A DNA stretch of 64,000 nt from Dendrobium chrysotoxum (Eukaryota; Streptophyta; Magnoliopsida; Asparagales; Orchidaceae), in contig CM034310.1 in assembly GCA_019925795.1 (NCBI GenBank), positions 20,418,764-20,482,763 on the forward strand. The letters run 5' to 3'. The first letter of the stretch is position 1, and the number at the start of each line of letters is the position of its first letter. The notes beneath the pieces were generated by a model. It worked only from the letters and a program-made list of their open reading frames with translations. It did no database searches and was not told where the DNA came from. Positions 1-11,269 of the stretch are shown here, piece by piece. Position numbers and translations under genes: made by a program.

Positions 1-723
1 AAACATTGCGCATCTTTTCAGTTGGGCTCATTTTGTGCCTCTTTTATTTTCTGTTGATTGGCACACTTTGCGCATCTTTTGCAAGCTTCTTTTCTTTCAA
101 AACCTCTAAAAGACTCTCAATTGTGAGATTACCTTCCAAATATAAGAGAAAAAAAAACTCACTCTCTTAGATAAGGAAAAATAAACCACAAAATAGAACC
201 ATTCTCATATGATAAATGCATTCACTTGATTAAAAAAATATGAAAGTGATTCAATGATTTGGAACCCTACTCATATGAGACATATTACTGTAGGAAGATA
301 AAATAAATTTTTATTTCAAAGTCCAACTTTTAAATTTTGAAAAGGATTTTTATCCAAAAGGAATAATACACCATTAAAGGAGTTAAAGGAAGAGAAATAA
401 TCATCAATATTTCTTCCTTTTAACTATTTTTAGAGAAGTTAATCACTGCTTATAAGCTCTTAAACAAAAATAAGGCAAAAATCTCATTTAGAAATCAAGT
501 TTGTCAGCAGTAGTGAGCAGTGATCTGATTCTGAAGAAGATAAATAGTAAATCAACAACAACAGGAAAACGCATAAAAAGAAATAACTAAATCAAGTAAA
601 CAATAGCAACAAAAGAAAAATAACAGAGAATAAAAATAAAAAAAGAAATAGATAATCAAATCAAATAAAAAGAAAAATAAAAAATAAAAAAATAGAAAAT
701 TCAGAAATCAGTAATTAACAAAT
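1..723 (-). mobile_element. Sirevirus A, 3' spacer downstream of pol
   Basis: This is non-coding sequence after the pol stop of element A on the minus strand. The first ~95 bases carry the alternating words GCGCATCTTTT and GGGCTCATTTTGTGCC. The same words recur at 10390-10535, 29695-29860 and 62925-63090 in the other three elements. The remainder (100-720) is A-rich and has no ORF. The env-like region and 3' LTR of A, if present, lie beyond the left edge. Confidence 0.75.
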
Positions 724-1561
724 TCATGCATTTATGTCAATCACACCTAATCTGGTTCTGAAGATGCTGAATGTGTCAAAGGTTAGTGGTTTAGTAAAGA
801 TGTCAGTCAGTTGGTTTTCAGTTGCTACATGGTGTAGCTCAATATCCCCTTTGGTAACATGGTCGCTAATGAAGTGATGTCTTATATCAATGTATTTGGT
901 TCTTGAATATTGGATAGGATTCTTAGAGATGTAGATGGAACTAATGTTATTACATAGAATTGAAATTGTGCAAACAGGTAATCCTAAATCCATAATTTGT
1001 CTTCAACCAAATGAATTGGGCCACATAACTCCCTAAGGCAATGTACTCAGCTTCAGTAGTGGATAATGAAATAGAGTTTTGTTTTCTACTAGACAAGGAG
1101 ACTAAAGACTATCCTATGAATTGGCAAGTTCCAGAAGTGCTTTTTCTATCCACCCTACACCCTGCAAAAATAGAATCAGAATATCTAATAATTTCAAAAG
1201 AAGTGTTGTGCCTAGGATACTAGATTCCTAAGTGTTGGGTCCCTAAGAGATAACTAAGGATTCTCTTAACTACAGTCAGGTGGGAATTTTTAGGATTAGC
1301 TTGAAATCTAGCACAGAGACAAATACTAAACATTATATCAGGTCGGCTAGTAGTCAAGTAAAGTAGTGATCCAATTATTCCTCTATACTTCTTTTGATCA
1401 ACATATTTTCCATTTAAATCCTTATCTAACTGGACACTGGAGCTCATGGGAGTGTTTATTAGCTTGGCTTTATCCATTTCATATTTCTTCAAGATATCCT
1501 TAGTATACTTTGATTGATTAAGAAAAATTCCATCATCCATTTGCCTTATGCTAAACCCCAA
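724..1561 (-). pseudogene. Sirevirus A pol: RT C-terminal part and RNase H (broken)
   Basis: This is the C-terminal end of a Ty1/copia polyprotein. The 1561-1220 segment has the post-catalytic RT region, with GFSIRQMDDGIFLNQSKY, a KYEMDKAK stretch and GSLLYLTTSRPDIMFS. All are typical of copia RVT_2. The 993-724 segment is the RNase H end, with the family's ADIFTKPL-type motif (here TDIFTKPLTFDTF) and the terminal RTRLGVIDINA. The two halves are in different frames, and 994-1219 between them has lost frame, so the gene is dead. Elements B (32190) and C (63734) end in nearly the same way, which fixes the stop codon. Confidence 0.9.
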
Positions 1562-2200
1562 AAGTAGGATAATTCTCCCATTATACTTATCTCAAACTCT
1601 TTACTCATTATTTTAGAAAAATTATCACATAAAATTTTTCAGAGGATCCAAAAAGTATACCATCAATATAGATCTGGACAATGAGTAAATAATCTCCAAC
1701 TTTCTTTAGAAAAATAGTGGTGTCTACGCTCCTCTTAACAAACTTCCTTTCCAATAGGAATGTGCTAAGCCTCTCATACCAAGCTCTGGGTGTCTGTTTC
1801 AATCCATATAATACCTTTTGTAATTTATAAATATGATTTGGATATTAGGAACTCTTAAAACCTAGGGGTTGCTCTATAAACACATCTTCTTTTATTACCC
1901 CATTTAAAAAAGGCACTCTTGACATCCATTTGAAAGAGCTTAAATCTCTTATAATAGACAAATGCTAGTACCACTCTAATGGCTTCTAATCTAGCTATAG
2001 GGGCAAAGGTCTCCTCAAAATTAATTCCTTCTATTTGGTTGTACCCCTTAGCCACCAATCTTGCCTTATTCCTAACCACCAAAAAAGAATCATTCATTTT
2101 ATTCTTAATGACCCATTTGGTTCCTACTACACTTTGATCCTTAGGTCTTTCTACTGACTCCCAAACATCATTCCTCACAAATTGGTTAAGTTCTTCTTGT
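1562..2200 (-). pseudogene. Sirevirus A pol: reverse transcriptase catalytic region (broken)
   Basis: Segment 2178-1855 gives the start of copia RT (NDVWESVERPKDQSVVGTKW, RLVAKGYNQ, FAPIARLEAIR, QMDVKSAF). It loses frame near 1900 where the usual FLNG should follow. Segment 1802-1608 resumes at TPRAWYERLSTFL and includes the active-site box. That box reads YIDG instead of YVDD, so the second catalytic aspartate is replaced by glycine. With the frameshifts this rules out activity. The call rests on motif order identical to element B, where the box is intact. Confidence 0.9.
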
Positions 2201-3100
2201 ATAGCTTAGATCCAAAGTTTATCAGAAATGGCTTGATTAATGTTGGTGGGTTCAGTCATTGAGATAAAGGCAGAATGATTTCCTTTCTTCCTAAGTCCAT
2301 ACCTAGTTCTAACACCTTCAGAAGGGTCTCCTAAGATCAGTTCTTTAAAATGACTCGAAGAATATCTCCAATATCTTGACAAAGTGTTTTCAAGTTCTAA
2401 CCTTTCCCCCAGATTTGTAGTTTCTAGTCCTTAGGTAATCTCTCCTATTTCCTCTTCTTCCTTAACTCTAAAGTTTTTAGGATCAAATTCATCAAACACT
2501 ACATGAGTAGTCTCCTCCACCACCAATATCCTCTTATTAAACACTCTAAAGGGTTTTCCCACACTAGAATATCCTAAGAACACTCCTTCATCAGATTTTG
2601 GGTCAAATTTTCCTAAGGATGATTTCCCATTATTAAGAATGAAGACCTTACTGCCAAAGACATGGAGGTGGGACAAGTTTGGTGTTCTACCCTTAATGAT
2701 CTCATAGGGTGTCTTATTTAGTTTAGATCTAACATTCACTCTATTCAACACATAACAGGTTATGTTCACTATTTCTGCCTAAAAGTATTTTAGAAGTGAA
2801 TACTCAGCAAGCATGGCTTTAGCGGCTTCCACTAAGGTCCTATTCTTTCTTTCAACTACCCCGTTCTGCTGAGGGGTCCTAGGAGCTAAAAAGTTATGGA
2901 TAATCCCTTGCTCCTCATAGAAAGTTTTAAATCTCACATTTTTAAACTCTCCACCATGATCACTTGGATGGTCAAGGTCTCACAACCTAACTTCTTCTAA
3001 ATCCAAGTGGAGAAAGATTTAAATTCATCAAATGACTCAGTTTTATGTGATAGAAATCTAATCCAAGTGAACCTCGAGTAATCTTTAAGAATCACAAATT
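2201..3100 (-). pseudogene. Sirevirus A pol: integrase core and C-terminal region (broken)
   Basis: Reading leftwards, the copia integrase core appears as SDHGGEF (second catalytic Asp, near 2950) and APRTPQQNGVVERKNRT (catalytic Glu, near 2870). It continues with CYVLNRVNVRSKLNKTPYE, the GKFDPKSDEGVFLGYS block and ETTHVVFDE. In-frame stops and shifts divide it, and the longest open piece is 2769-2431. The stretch 2200-2430 is the degenerate linker towards RT. The layout matches element B in the same order. Confidence 0.88.
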
Positions 3101-3657
3101 TATAGACTTTTCCACCAAGCTGGCAGTGCTAATGGGTCCAAATAAATCTATGTGAAGGACTTCTAAAGGTATAGAGGTGCTGATATTATTAATGGAGTGG
3201 AAAGAGGATTGAACTTGCTTCCCTAGTTCACAGGCATCATATAGGTTATCCTTAGTGAACTTAAGCTTGAAGACACCTCTAATTAGGTCCTTTTTGGTTA
3301 CACTTCTAAGGGTTTTTATGCTGGCATGACATAACCTCCTATGCCACAGCCAAGACTCATCAGCAGTAGTTTTTAAATAGAATGATACTGTACACTTAAT
3401 GTTATTTAAATCAAGTGTATAAATATTACTGATCATCTTGCCTTGTAAAATAGTACTATTATTCAAGCTGATAATGCAAGTGTTCGTCAGAAACTTTATG
3501 CTAAATCTTTTGTCACAAAATTGACTAATGCTGAGCAAGTTATGCTTCAGTCCATCTACAAGTAAAATAATTTCAATTAAAAGATTCTTGGAGTTTTTGA
3601 TTATACCTACGCCCACCACTTTCCTGGTGGTGTTTTCTCCAAGAGTTACCTTACCTT
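3092..3657 (-). pseudogene. Sirevirus A pol: protease end and GAG-pre-integrase domain
   Basis: The protein begins in post-protease sequence (GKVTLGENTTRKVVGVG, then LLSISQFCDKRFSIKF). It goes on to the pre-integrase zinc-binding domain: WLWHRRLCHAS supplies the histidines, and the expected CxxC reads YDAC, so the first cysteine is lost (element B keeps CDAC). The downstream HIDLFGPI holds the first integrase aspartate. The open frame appears to continue to 3706, but those upstream residues are read from the inserted solo LTR (3663-5163), so they are not native. Confidence 0.88.
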
Positions 3658-3662
3658 CAGCC
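3658..3662. repeat. Target-site duplication CAGCC (left)
   Basis: These five bases are repeated exactly at 5164-5168, on the other side of the TG...CA solo LTR. This proves insertion, with later LTR-LTR recombination leaving a solo LTR. Confidence 0.93.
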
Positions 3663-5163
3663 TGAAAGTTCATGAGGGATGTTAAGCCCTTATGAACTAG
3701 TCCCAAGGCTAACCAAGAGGGGGGTGAATTGGATATTTAAAAACTTCTTTAAATAAAAAGAAAATTTTTTTATATCTTACAGCAAAAATGAATTAAATCA
3801 ATAATAAAAAGATCAATCATAGATTTCGCCCAAGCAATTAATCGCAGTAAAATAAAATATAAAAAATAATTAGAAAGAACACACCAGATTTATAGTGATT
3901 CGGTCCAACCCGACCTATGTCCACTCCCCGGAGGCACCCTTCGAGTATTACACTAAACCGTTAGTAACTCTCTTTTAGCCCCCACAGTTAGGTGGAGAAG
4001 CCCTTACCAAATCACTTCCACCTTCCCCGGTGCGGCGGAGTACCCGAGTCCTTCGACACCAAAGAGATCTTCTTCTTCCCAAAACTTCCCTCGAGATGAC
4101 CCTTGAATCTGATGGTACTTAGTTGTAAGCTTGTCAGAGCAACCATGTGAAACCCCTCACACTTCCTCAAAAATCCCCCTTCCAAGGCTCTTCTCCCTCT
4201 CAAACTCCACCCTTTCCCCTCTCCCTTTCAAGATCTCTCTTCAAGTTTTCTCCAAAAGAAATGAAGCCTTAATGGTTACCAAAGACACCTATCAAGTGCC
4301 TTGAGAAAGCTTAAATATAGAGCTCGAAAAAACCTTCCAAATTAGTTCTGGTAGTAAAGATTGTCCAGGATGATCGTAAGATCGTCCAAGACGATGTGCT
4401 CCGAAAGACGGCTTCAAAAAATTCTAAAAACTCAATTCTATCGCCAAAGATCATCTAGGATGATCGCATGATCGTCTAGGATGATGTTCAGAATTTAACC
4501 TGATAGTCCTAGATGATCCCAGGATAGTCCAAGATGATCAGTACAAATTTTGCATAAATCATCAAGTACGATATACAGATCATCCAAGACGATTAGAATA
4601 TCAAATTATGCATATTTGATTAAAAAATCAAAGTATTAATTTAGGTAACATTATTATAGATCATCCAGTATGATATAAATCATCCTGGATGATTAGACCA
4701 AAAACTGTATCTTAAATCCTTGCCTAAATTATCATGGTGGCTAGGATTTTGAGATCATATTTGATCGTCCAGGATGATATAAATATCATCCATGATAATT
4801 AGTTTAATGAATAGATCATCTTGGATGATCTAAATCATCCAGTATGATTTGTTCAAAAGTTAAACTTCTAGTTTTGAGTAAATCTCTCTCCTCTTGAGTG
4901 TATATGTATATGGTCACAAGCAAGCATATACCCTTACAGGACTTGACTCAAGAAATCAAAAAGTACATCAATAAAAATTATAAATATAATCACATCATAG
5001 CCTATTCTAGCCATTCTTGAGCCTTAAATATTTATTGGAAGGTGCTTGCTATTCTTGAAATATTAGTATACACACAAACAAATATACATTGCAAATACTA
5101 GGAGATGTGAGTCATAATATTTGTTATCATCAAAATAAAAACTCGTGAGCCTGAGTCGCAACA
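3663..5163 (-). mobile_element. Solo Sirevirus LTR inserted in pol of element A
   Basis: This is a 1501-bp solo LTR. On the plus strand it begins TGAAAGTTCATGAGGG and ends GAGTCGCAACA, so on its own strand it is TGTTGCGACTC...CTTTCA. CAGCC precedes it (3658-3662) and CAGCC follows it (5164-5168), an exact 5-bp target duplication. Removing it rejoins the protease reading of element A as in element B. It contains the U5 motif GGCTAACCAAGAGG near 3710, a TATATTTAAG box (minus strand, near 4312-4322) and degenerate ATCGTCCnGGACGAT palindromes over about 4360-4850. Homologous LTRs are at 7127, 11270, 52605 and 58814. Confidence 0.95.
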
Positions 5164-5391
5164 CAGCCTTGGCCTCTAGTGAAATTAATTGATTTGCATC
5201 TTAAGTCATATGCCTTGAGCATCTGTGGTTTTGGTGCCACATACTCTCATGAGGTTTTATGTGAGTGCACCCCTATAAAATCATCAAACGTCAGATTTAC
5301 GAACCCAAATAAGTTTGGGTTCCTTCTTATGGAAAGAAGAATGTAATGCATGTGTATTATACTATGAATCATGTAATTTGGGCCTCCACAC
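5164..5391 (-). pseudogene. Sirevirus A pol: protease active-site region (degenerate)
   Basis: This begins with the right copy of the CAGCC target duplication. The sequence aligns with element B's protease at 35150-35260, where the active-site segment is WYLDSGCSKHMTGD. In A the same stretch reads NHRCSRHMT followed by a stop and D, so the DSG triad is destroyed. The solo LTR interrupts the gene about 15 codons downstream. Between here and the gag stop (5392) is a short degenerate linker. Confidence 0.8.
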
Positions 5392-7060
5392 TTAATGTGT
5401 ACTACGGTGAACAGTGCAGGTGTGGGAGATATGTCCTAACTTGCCACAAGATAAACATCTAATGCCAGGAAAAGGGTTAACTAATCTACATAGGTGATAG
5501 TGCCTCTTCCTGGGTTTGGAGGATACATGTTGTGATGACTTTGTATGAAATTCTTCAAGTGATGGTGGTTGCTTATTTTTCATAAGAGTAGTTAATTCAG
5601 CATTAAAAAATTTATTTGAACTATCAAGAATTGAATTTTCCACTCTTAATGCATGCTCCCTACTTTCTACATTGAATGCATGAGTTTCTAATTCTTTGAA
5701 TGTAATTTCTAATTCTACATGCAATGCTTTTAATGAATCATGCTCAACAATCAATTCAGAATGCTTTTTATTTAACTCATCATATTCATCAAGTAATGAC
5801 ATGTGATTACTATCAAGTGATGAATGATCTTTAAGAAAAACTTCATGCTTTTTTTGTAAGTTCAATAATTTCAATTTTAGGTTAGCATGCATTTTCTTAA
5901 GTTTCCTATATGATGAATGGATTTTCTCAGAAACATCAAGTAATTGATCGTATATTAGTTCACATACCTCTTCTTGGTCAGACTGACCAAGATGTTCATT
6001 CGCCATTAAACACAAGTTTGTAGCCTCGTCTTCAGCTTTAGTGTTAGAGGAGTCTAATACAGAATCTGCCCAGAAAGCCTTTTGAATCCATTTCTTGTCC
6101 TTTTTGAACTTGGGCTTCTCCTCACCCTTCTCCTTGCTTGGGTGAGCCTTAAGTATAGGACAATCAGCTTTTATATATCCTTGCTTCCTACATTCAAAAT
6201 AAACTACATCAGAAGAACCTTTAAAATTTTTGCTATTCTTACCTTTATTCCATTTCTGATAGTTCTTGTGTTTCTTCCTTAGAAAGCTTTTGAATTGCCT
6301 AGTGATTAAGGCAACATCATCACTTTTAGACCCAGAAGAATTAGTCTCTATATCATTAGCCTTTAGTGCCACAGTTTTCTCTTTCTTTTTCTCACCTACA
6401 ACAAGTTGTCTTTGGTTCACTCCTTGCTTAGAAGCAATGCGTGATCCAATTAAGTTATCAGTAGAATAAGTGTTTAAATCTTTAAATTCAGTGATTGCAG
6501 TTATCTTGGCATCATAGGAAGAAGGCAAACATCTCAGAATTTTGTTAAATTTCTCATAGTTAGTGAGTTCTCTTCCTAAGGCATGTAGAGAGGTGACAAT
6601 TTGTGTAAACCTAGTATATATTTCAGATATTGACTCACTAGGTTTCATGCGAAAGAGTTCATAGTCATGAAGTAAGATATTCAACCTAGATTGCTTAACT
6701 TCTGATGTGCCTTTAAAAGTAATGCATAATCTTTCCCAAATTTCTTTACCAGTTGTGTAGGTAGAGACACATACGTAATCCTTAGATTTTAATGCACAGA
6801 AAAAATAGTTTAAATATTTTGCATTCAGTTGTGCTAAATCTCGATCATCAAAAGTTCATTCAGTAAAAGGAAGTTTAGTTTTAATGTCATCAACTAATCT
6901 AAATGGTGCAGAGTATCCATCTTTATCAAGCATCCACATGCGATAATTTATAGATTGTAAAAAGGTGGATATGCAAGTTTTTCAAAAATTAAAAGGTATA
7001 TTATCAAATAAAGGTGGTCGAGTGATTAAATATCCTTCCGCGGTGTTTCTATTACCAAAG
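5392..7060 (-). pseudogene. Sirevirus A gag (nearly intact, N-terminal nonsense)
   Basis: This is the nucleocapsid precursor of element A. A continuous 430-codon frame (6684-5392) carries the UBN2-type gag core (LLHDYELFRMKPSESISEIY, LPSSYDAKITAI). It is followed by a lysine-rich stretch and a first zinc knuckle with a missing cysteine (FECRKQGYIKADC). After that comes a long predicted coiled coil of Leu/Glu/Lys heptads (about residues 245-375), then a complete second knuckle CLSCGKLGHISHTC. Upstream of 6684 the homology extends to about 7060 (LQSINYRMWMLDKDGYSAP), but a TGA replaces an expected Trp codon near 6857 and other stops follow. Two knuckles with a coiled coil between them are usual for Sirevirus gag. 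Confidence 0.9.
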
Positions 7061-7112
7061 TTAGCCGCGGATTAAATTCAAAAGTTTTTCAAAACTTGAT
7101 TTTATGGATCCC

Positions 7113-7124
7113 ATTATAATACCA
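7113..7124 (-). other. Primer binding site of element A (tRNA-Met type)
   Basis: Two bases inside the LTR 3' end the minus strand reads TGGTATTATAATGG. This resembles the usual plant copia site TGGTATCAGAGC: the first six bases are identical and the rest has drifted. Its position right after the LTR end supports the call. Confidence 0.65.
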
Positions 7125-7126
7125 CT

Positions 7127-8988
7127 TGATAGTTTGTTAGGGATGTTAAGCCCTTATGAACTAGCCCGAGGCTAACCAAGAGGGGGATGAATTGGTAGTT
7201 TTAAAAATTCTTAAGCAAAAATAATTTTATAAACCTTTTTGAATATTTTAAAATAATTACAATAGCACGCTGATGTGGAGATGATTAATAAACCAAAATA
7301 ATAACTTTAATCACACGATCATCCATAAAAAAGTAAAGTAAGAAATTAAAAGTAGAATACTAAAAGAATGAACACACTAGATTTTATAGTAGTTCGGTTA
7401 ACTTGACTTACATCCACTCCTCGGAGCCTCCTTTCCAGGTATTACACTAAAACTCAGTGACTCTCCTTCTGCTCCCACAACAAGGTAGAGAAGCCTTTAC
7501 AAAAACTCCTTTTCACCAACCTCGGTGAGGCAGAGACCTAAACTCTTTTTACTTCCTCCTGAAGCAGGCAAAGAACCCAAACTCCTTTCGCTTTCTCCTG
7601 AAGCAAGAAGAGAATGTTACCTCCTTTCACTTCCTCCTGAAGCAGGCAAAGAACCTAGATCTTCTTACTGACGATCCTTCCCAAAGAAACACCAAGGGAT
7701 AAGGGACGATGACTAGAGACGATGACTCGAATCTTTGCTTGGAGTAACCTTTATGAACACCTCAAAAACTCCCCCTTATAAGATTCTCTCTCTCTCTCCC
7801 AAGCTCTTCCTCTCCCTCTCAAGGCTCTCCCAGATGAGGACAGTGGTAAAAGATCTCAACAGTAGCAAATAAGAGATCTTAAATAGAAGGGCTCAAAAAT
7901 TACCCTAAATTTCAAGCCGTCAAAGATCATCCAATTCTATCATATGATCATCATGTACGATTAATGTAAATCAGCCCCTTTTGGCCTGGACAATCTGGTT
8001 CCTCTGGATGATTAGAAGATATGGTTTGTTATGATCGTCCGGGATGATTCTGCGATCATCCTGGAAGATTAGTTCTAAACCAGGAATATTATCTAGCACA
8101 TAGTTCGGGACATCCTGGAGAAAATTCTGGACGATCTAAAGAAAATGACTTAATTATCTAGGATGATAGATATATCGTCCTATGTAATTAGTTCAAAAAT
8201 GCCCAATATCGTCTGACATATAGTTCGGGTCATCCAAGACAACTATGATGGACGATTTCAAAATAACTGATCCTCCAGGATGATAAAGCTATCATCCTGT
8301 ATAATTAGTTTAAAATGGCAATATCATCCAACACATAGTTTGGGTCATCTAGGTGAGATATATTAGATGATAAAGATTTATAATTGATCATCTATGATGA
8401 TCTTGCGATCGTCCAGGATGAAGTGATCGATCAATCAATCCTCAATTGCTTTCATTAATCACCTGGCTAATTTAGGCATGATTATAATGAATCATCTAGG
8501 ATGATACACGTATCATCTAGAATGATTAGACCAAAATACTAAAAGTAAAAACATGCCTAAATTATTTTGGTGGCTGAGATTTTTTGATTTGAGCATATTA
8601 TCCTGTATGATGGGATGATTGTCTAGGATGATCTACTTAATCAGACTGACTTAACATGGTTGTCCTAATTAGGGTTTCTATTTTCAATGGATCATCTAGG
8701 ATGATATTACTATCGTCCAGGATGATATGATCAAAATAAAATAGAAACTCTAACTCACTAAAATTCTCCCCCTGAGTATGTGTGTGCAAGGTTACTTAGC
8801 TTGGGGATCCATTATATTACATTTGACTCATGAAAGGGAAAAAGAATACATTTGAACACATACACACCCGATCTTGAGATGGTTTGAATTGCACTTGATC
8901 TTGTGGACCTAAAAGGTTAGGTAATCAAACAGAAATAGAAATGTTTGTTATCATCAAAATTATAAACTTTGAATCCAGATTTGCAACA
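7127..8988 (-). mobile_element. 5' LTR of Sirevirus A
   Basis: This 1862-bp LTR starts TGATAGTTTGTTAGGG and ends CCAGATTTGCAACA on the plus strand. It is read on the minus strand, directly upstream of the PBS and gag of element A. U3 (about 7920-8740) is packed with ATCATCCnGGATGAT and ATCGTCC palindromes. A TATTTAAG box lies at about 7870-7880 (minus). R/U5 holds short GAAGCAGGC/AGAGAACC tandem repeats (7500-7660) and the conserved GGCTAACCAAGAGGGGG motif (near 7175). On the right it abuts gag of element D. The other end of A is outside the window, so the target duplication cannot be checked (right-hand flank GTAGA). Confidence 0.9.
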
Positions 8989-9000
8989 GTAGAGAAGAAA

Positions 9001-9725
9001 AAAATTATGCTCAATTGAATGCTAAATCTTTGAATTATTTTTTCTATGCTTTAACTTCTGAAGATTATATGATTGATTCTACTTGTATCACCGGCAAAGA
9101 AGTTTGGGATAAATTATGCACTACATACGAAGGTACTAGTGAAGTCAAGCAATCTAAATTGAACATCTTAATGCATAATTATAAACTTTTTGGCATGAAA
9201 CCTTATGAGACAATCTTAGACATGTATACTAGATTTACTCAAATTATGAAATCATTACATGCTTTAGGTAAAGAATTTTCAAACATTGAAAAGGTCAATA
9301 AAATTCTATATTGTCTACTTGATAAGTTTGATGCTAAAGTTGTTGCAATTTGTGAGTCAAAAAATTTGAATGAATATTCTATTGATAATCTGATTGGCTC
9401 ACTCATTGCCTATGAGTAAAGTTTGGGTCAAAAGCTTTTGGATACATGTGAAACTATAGTACTAAAAGCTAAAGACATGGATGAAAGTGACTTAGTAGAT
9501 GATGAAAGTGAAGAGTTAGCATCAATAACAAATAAATTGAAAAGTCTACTAAAGCACAAGGAAAAGCATCAACAAAAGTGGAACAAAGGTAAAAATGATA
9601 AGAATGGTAAGATTTCTTCTGACGTTATTTGGTTTAGATGTAGGAAACGTGCACATATGAAAAATCAGTGCCCTAATTTGAAAACTTTTCCTACAAAGGA
9701 AAAGGATAAGCTAAGTAAATTATAA
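9001..9725 (+). pseudogene. Sirevirus D gag fragment
   Basis: This is a second Sirevirus gag, in the opposite orientation to A. It begins within the gene (AQLNAKSLNYFFYAL) because element A is inserted upstream. It has the same UBN2 core as A and B (KLNILMHNYKLFGMKPYE, LDMYTRFTQIMKSLHALGKEF, DKFDAKVVAI). A single TAA at 9417-9419 interrupts the frame where homologues have a Gln codon (CAA to TAA). It resumes in the same frame and includes a partial knuckle WFRCRKRAHMKNQC with the first cysteine missing. The coiled coil, second knuckle and all of pol are absent, so D has a large internal deletion. Confidence 0.88.
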
Positions 9726-11257
9726 AAAGGGCAAATAATGAAAAGCGAAAAATCTCCTTGGTAGACCTAGCTTCTAAATCATCAGATCAGGAGTAAGATG
9801 ATATTTAAAGCCTTGTTTGTGTGTTTATTTATTTTGTGTTTGCATGTATGTTTTTTATTAGTTGTGTTTATGTTTATTTTCTTTGTTTTCTTTGTTTTTA
9901 ATTTTTCTTTCTTCTTCTTAGTATTTTTTTATTATTTCTTTAAAATTTTAAATTAGTCTTTACATTTTTTATAAAGTTTTCTCTGATCAACACACACATA
10001 TCACCTTTTTTGTTTAGTACATGCTTCAGAAAATCAAATCACTTTTCAAAAAATTATTTTTTCTAAAAATGAAAAATTTACCTCCTATTTTTCTTAAAAT
10101 TTTATGTAAATTGTGGTTGACTTCTCTAAAATCAATCAATAGAAGGAAACTCATGATTTGGTCTCTCTATCTCATTTCTTAATGAGGTAATTTTACTTTT
10201 GATTCAAAATCATCATCAAATTATTAATCGGATGTTAGAATTAACTTTTTTCATCTCCCTACATTTTTTCTATCTCATAGAGATCTTTTGTAAGCTATTG
10301 AATCCACTTCATTATTTTTTTAATCAAGCAGTTCATTTTTGTGACTAGAATGGGTTTGCTTTAGTCTTTAAAATTGCAAAAATGAAGCATATTTGTTAAA
10401 AAGAAAAGAGGCATAAAATGAGCCAAAGCTGAAAAGATACGCAATGATGCCAAAAATAGAAAGATACACAAAGTGTATCAAAAATCAAAAGATGTACAAA
10501 GTGCATCAAAAATTAATAAAGAGGTAAAAAATGAGCCCACAATAAGTTAGCTTACCTTTCTTGTATTTCTTAAATCCTAAGAAAACCCTTATATCTATTG
10601 ATATTTTTGATACTTGAGATTGAAAATCATGATTCTTGATTCACCAAGTTTGGTATTAATCTTCTATTAGATATATTTTATGAAAGGAGTTTTGGAAAGA
10701 TTAATGTTTCCTTCTCTAATTTGTTCCTTGATTTAGATGTTGGCTTAAAAAGTTTTTGAGCCTTTAAAGGAACTTGAGCTTGGATTAACAATTTTTGAAT
10801 ATCTAACATTTCTGGGTTATGCGTTGTCCATACGTACCTTACTATGTTTTTGAATAAAATCAAGAGGTAACTTTCTCATTCCAAGGAAATTTGAAATTTG
10901 AAATTTATTCTTCTATAAACATCTTCTTCACCAGATCAAGGATCGTTTGATTTTTGTTTAGTTAGTTTTTACTATTTTGGTTTTTTGTGCTCCGCTTCTT
11001 TTTGATAATGTCAAAAGGGGAGAATCTACTGTTGTATTTATATTGCATTTGAACATACTGTTGTTTTTGTGCTGTATTTTTTTAATTGATCCTTTTATCT
11101 AGTTATTTATTTTATTTTATTTATTTTATTTTAAAATAAAAAATAAAAAGAAAAAAGATTTTATTTTCTCCTATTTTTAAAAAAAATTTCTTAATGAGGG
11201 GGAGATTAGGAGAAAATACTTTTAGTTTTCAAATTCACTAATAATATTTGCCATCAT
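9726..11257 (+). mobile_element. Sirevirus D, 3' spacer with tandem words and polypurine tracts
   Basis: There is no coding sequence here. A T-rich stretch (9800-10380) is followed by the AAAAGATGCGCAA / GAGGCATAAAATGAGCC word array at 10390-10535, the reverse complement of that in A, B and C. Purine tracts AAAAGGGGAGA (near 11014) and GAGGGGGAGATTAGGAG (near 11197) come before the LTR. Such repeated polypurine tracts are a Sirevirus trait. Pol and any env-like gene are missing. Confidence 0.75.
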
Positions 11258-11269
11258 AAAAAAGGAGAT
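11258..11269 (+). other. Polypurine tract of element D
   Basis: AAAAAAGGAGAT sits immediately before the TG of the 3' LTR, the expected place for plus-strand priming. Confidence 0.75.

Noticed and set aside
6082..6469. Two plus-strand frames (66 and 67 codons)
   Set aside because: Both are antisense to the clearly homologous gag of element A.
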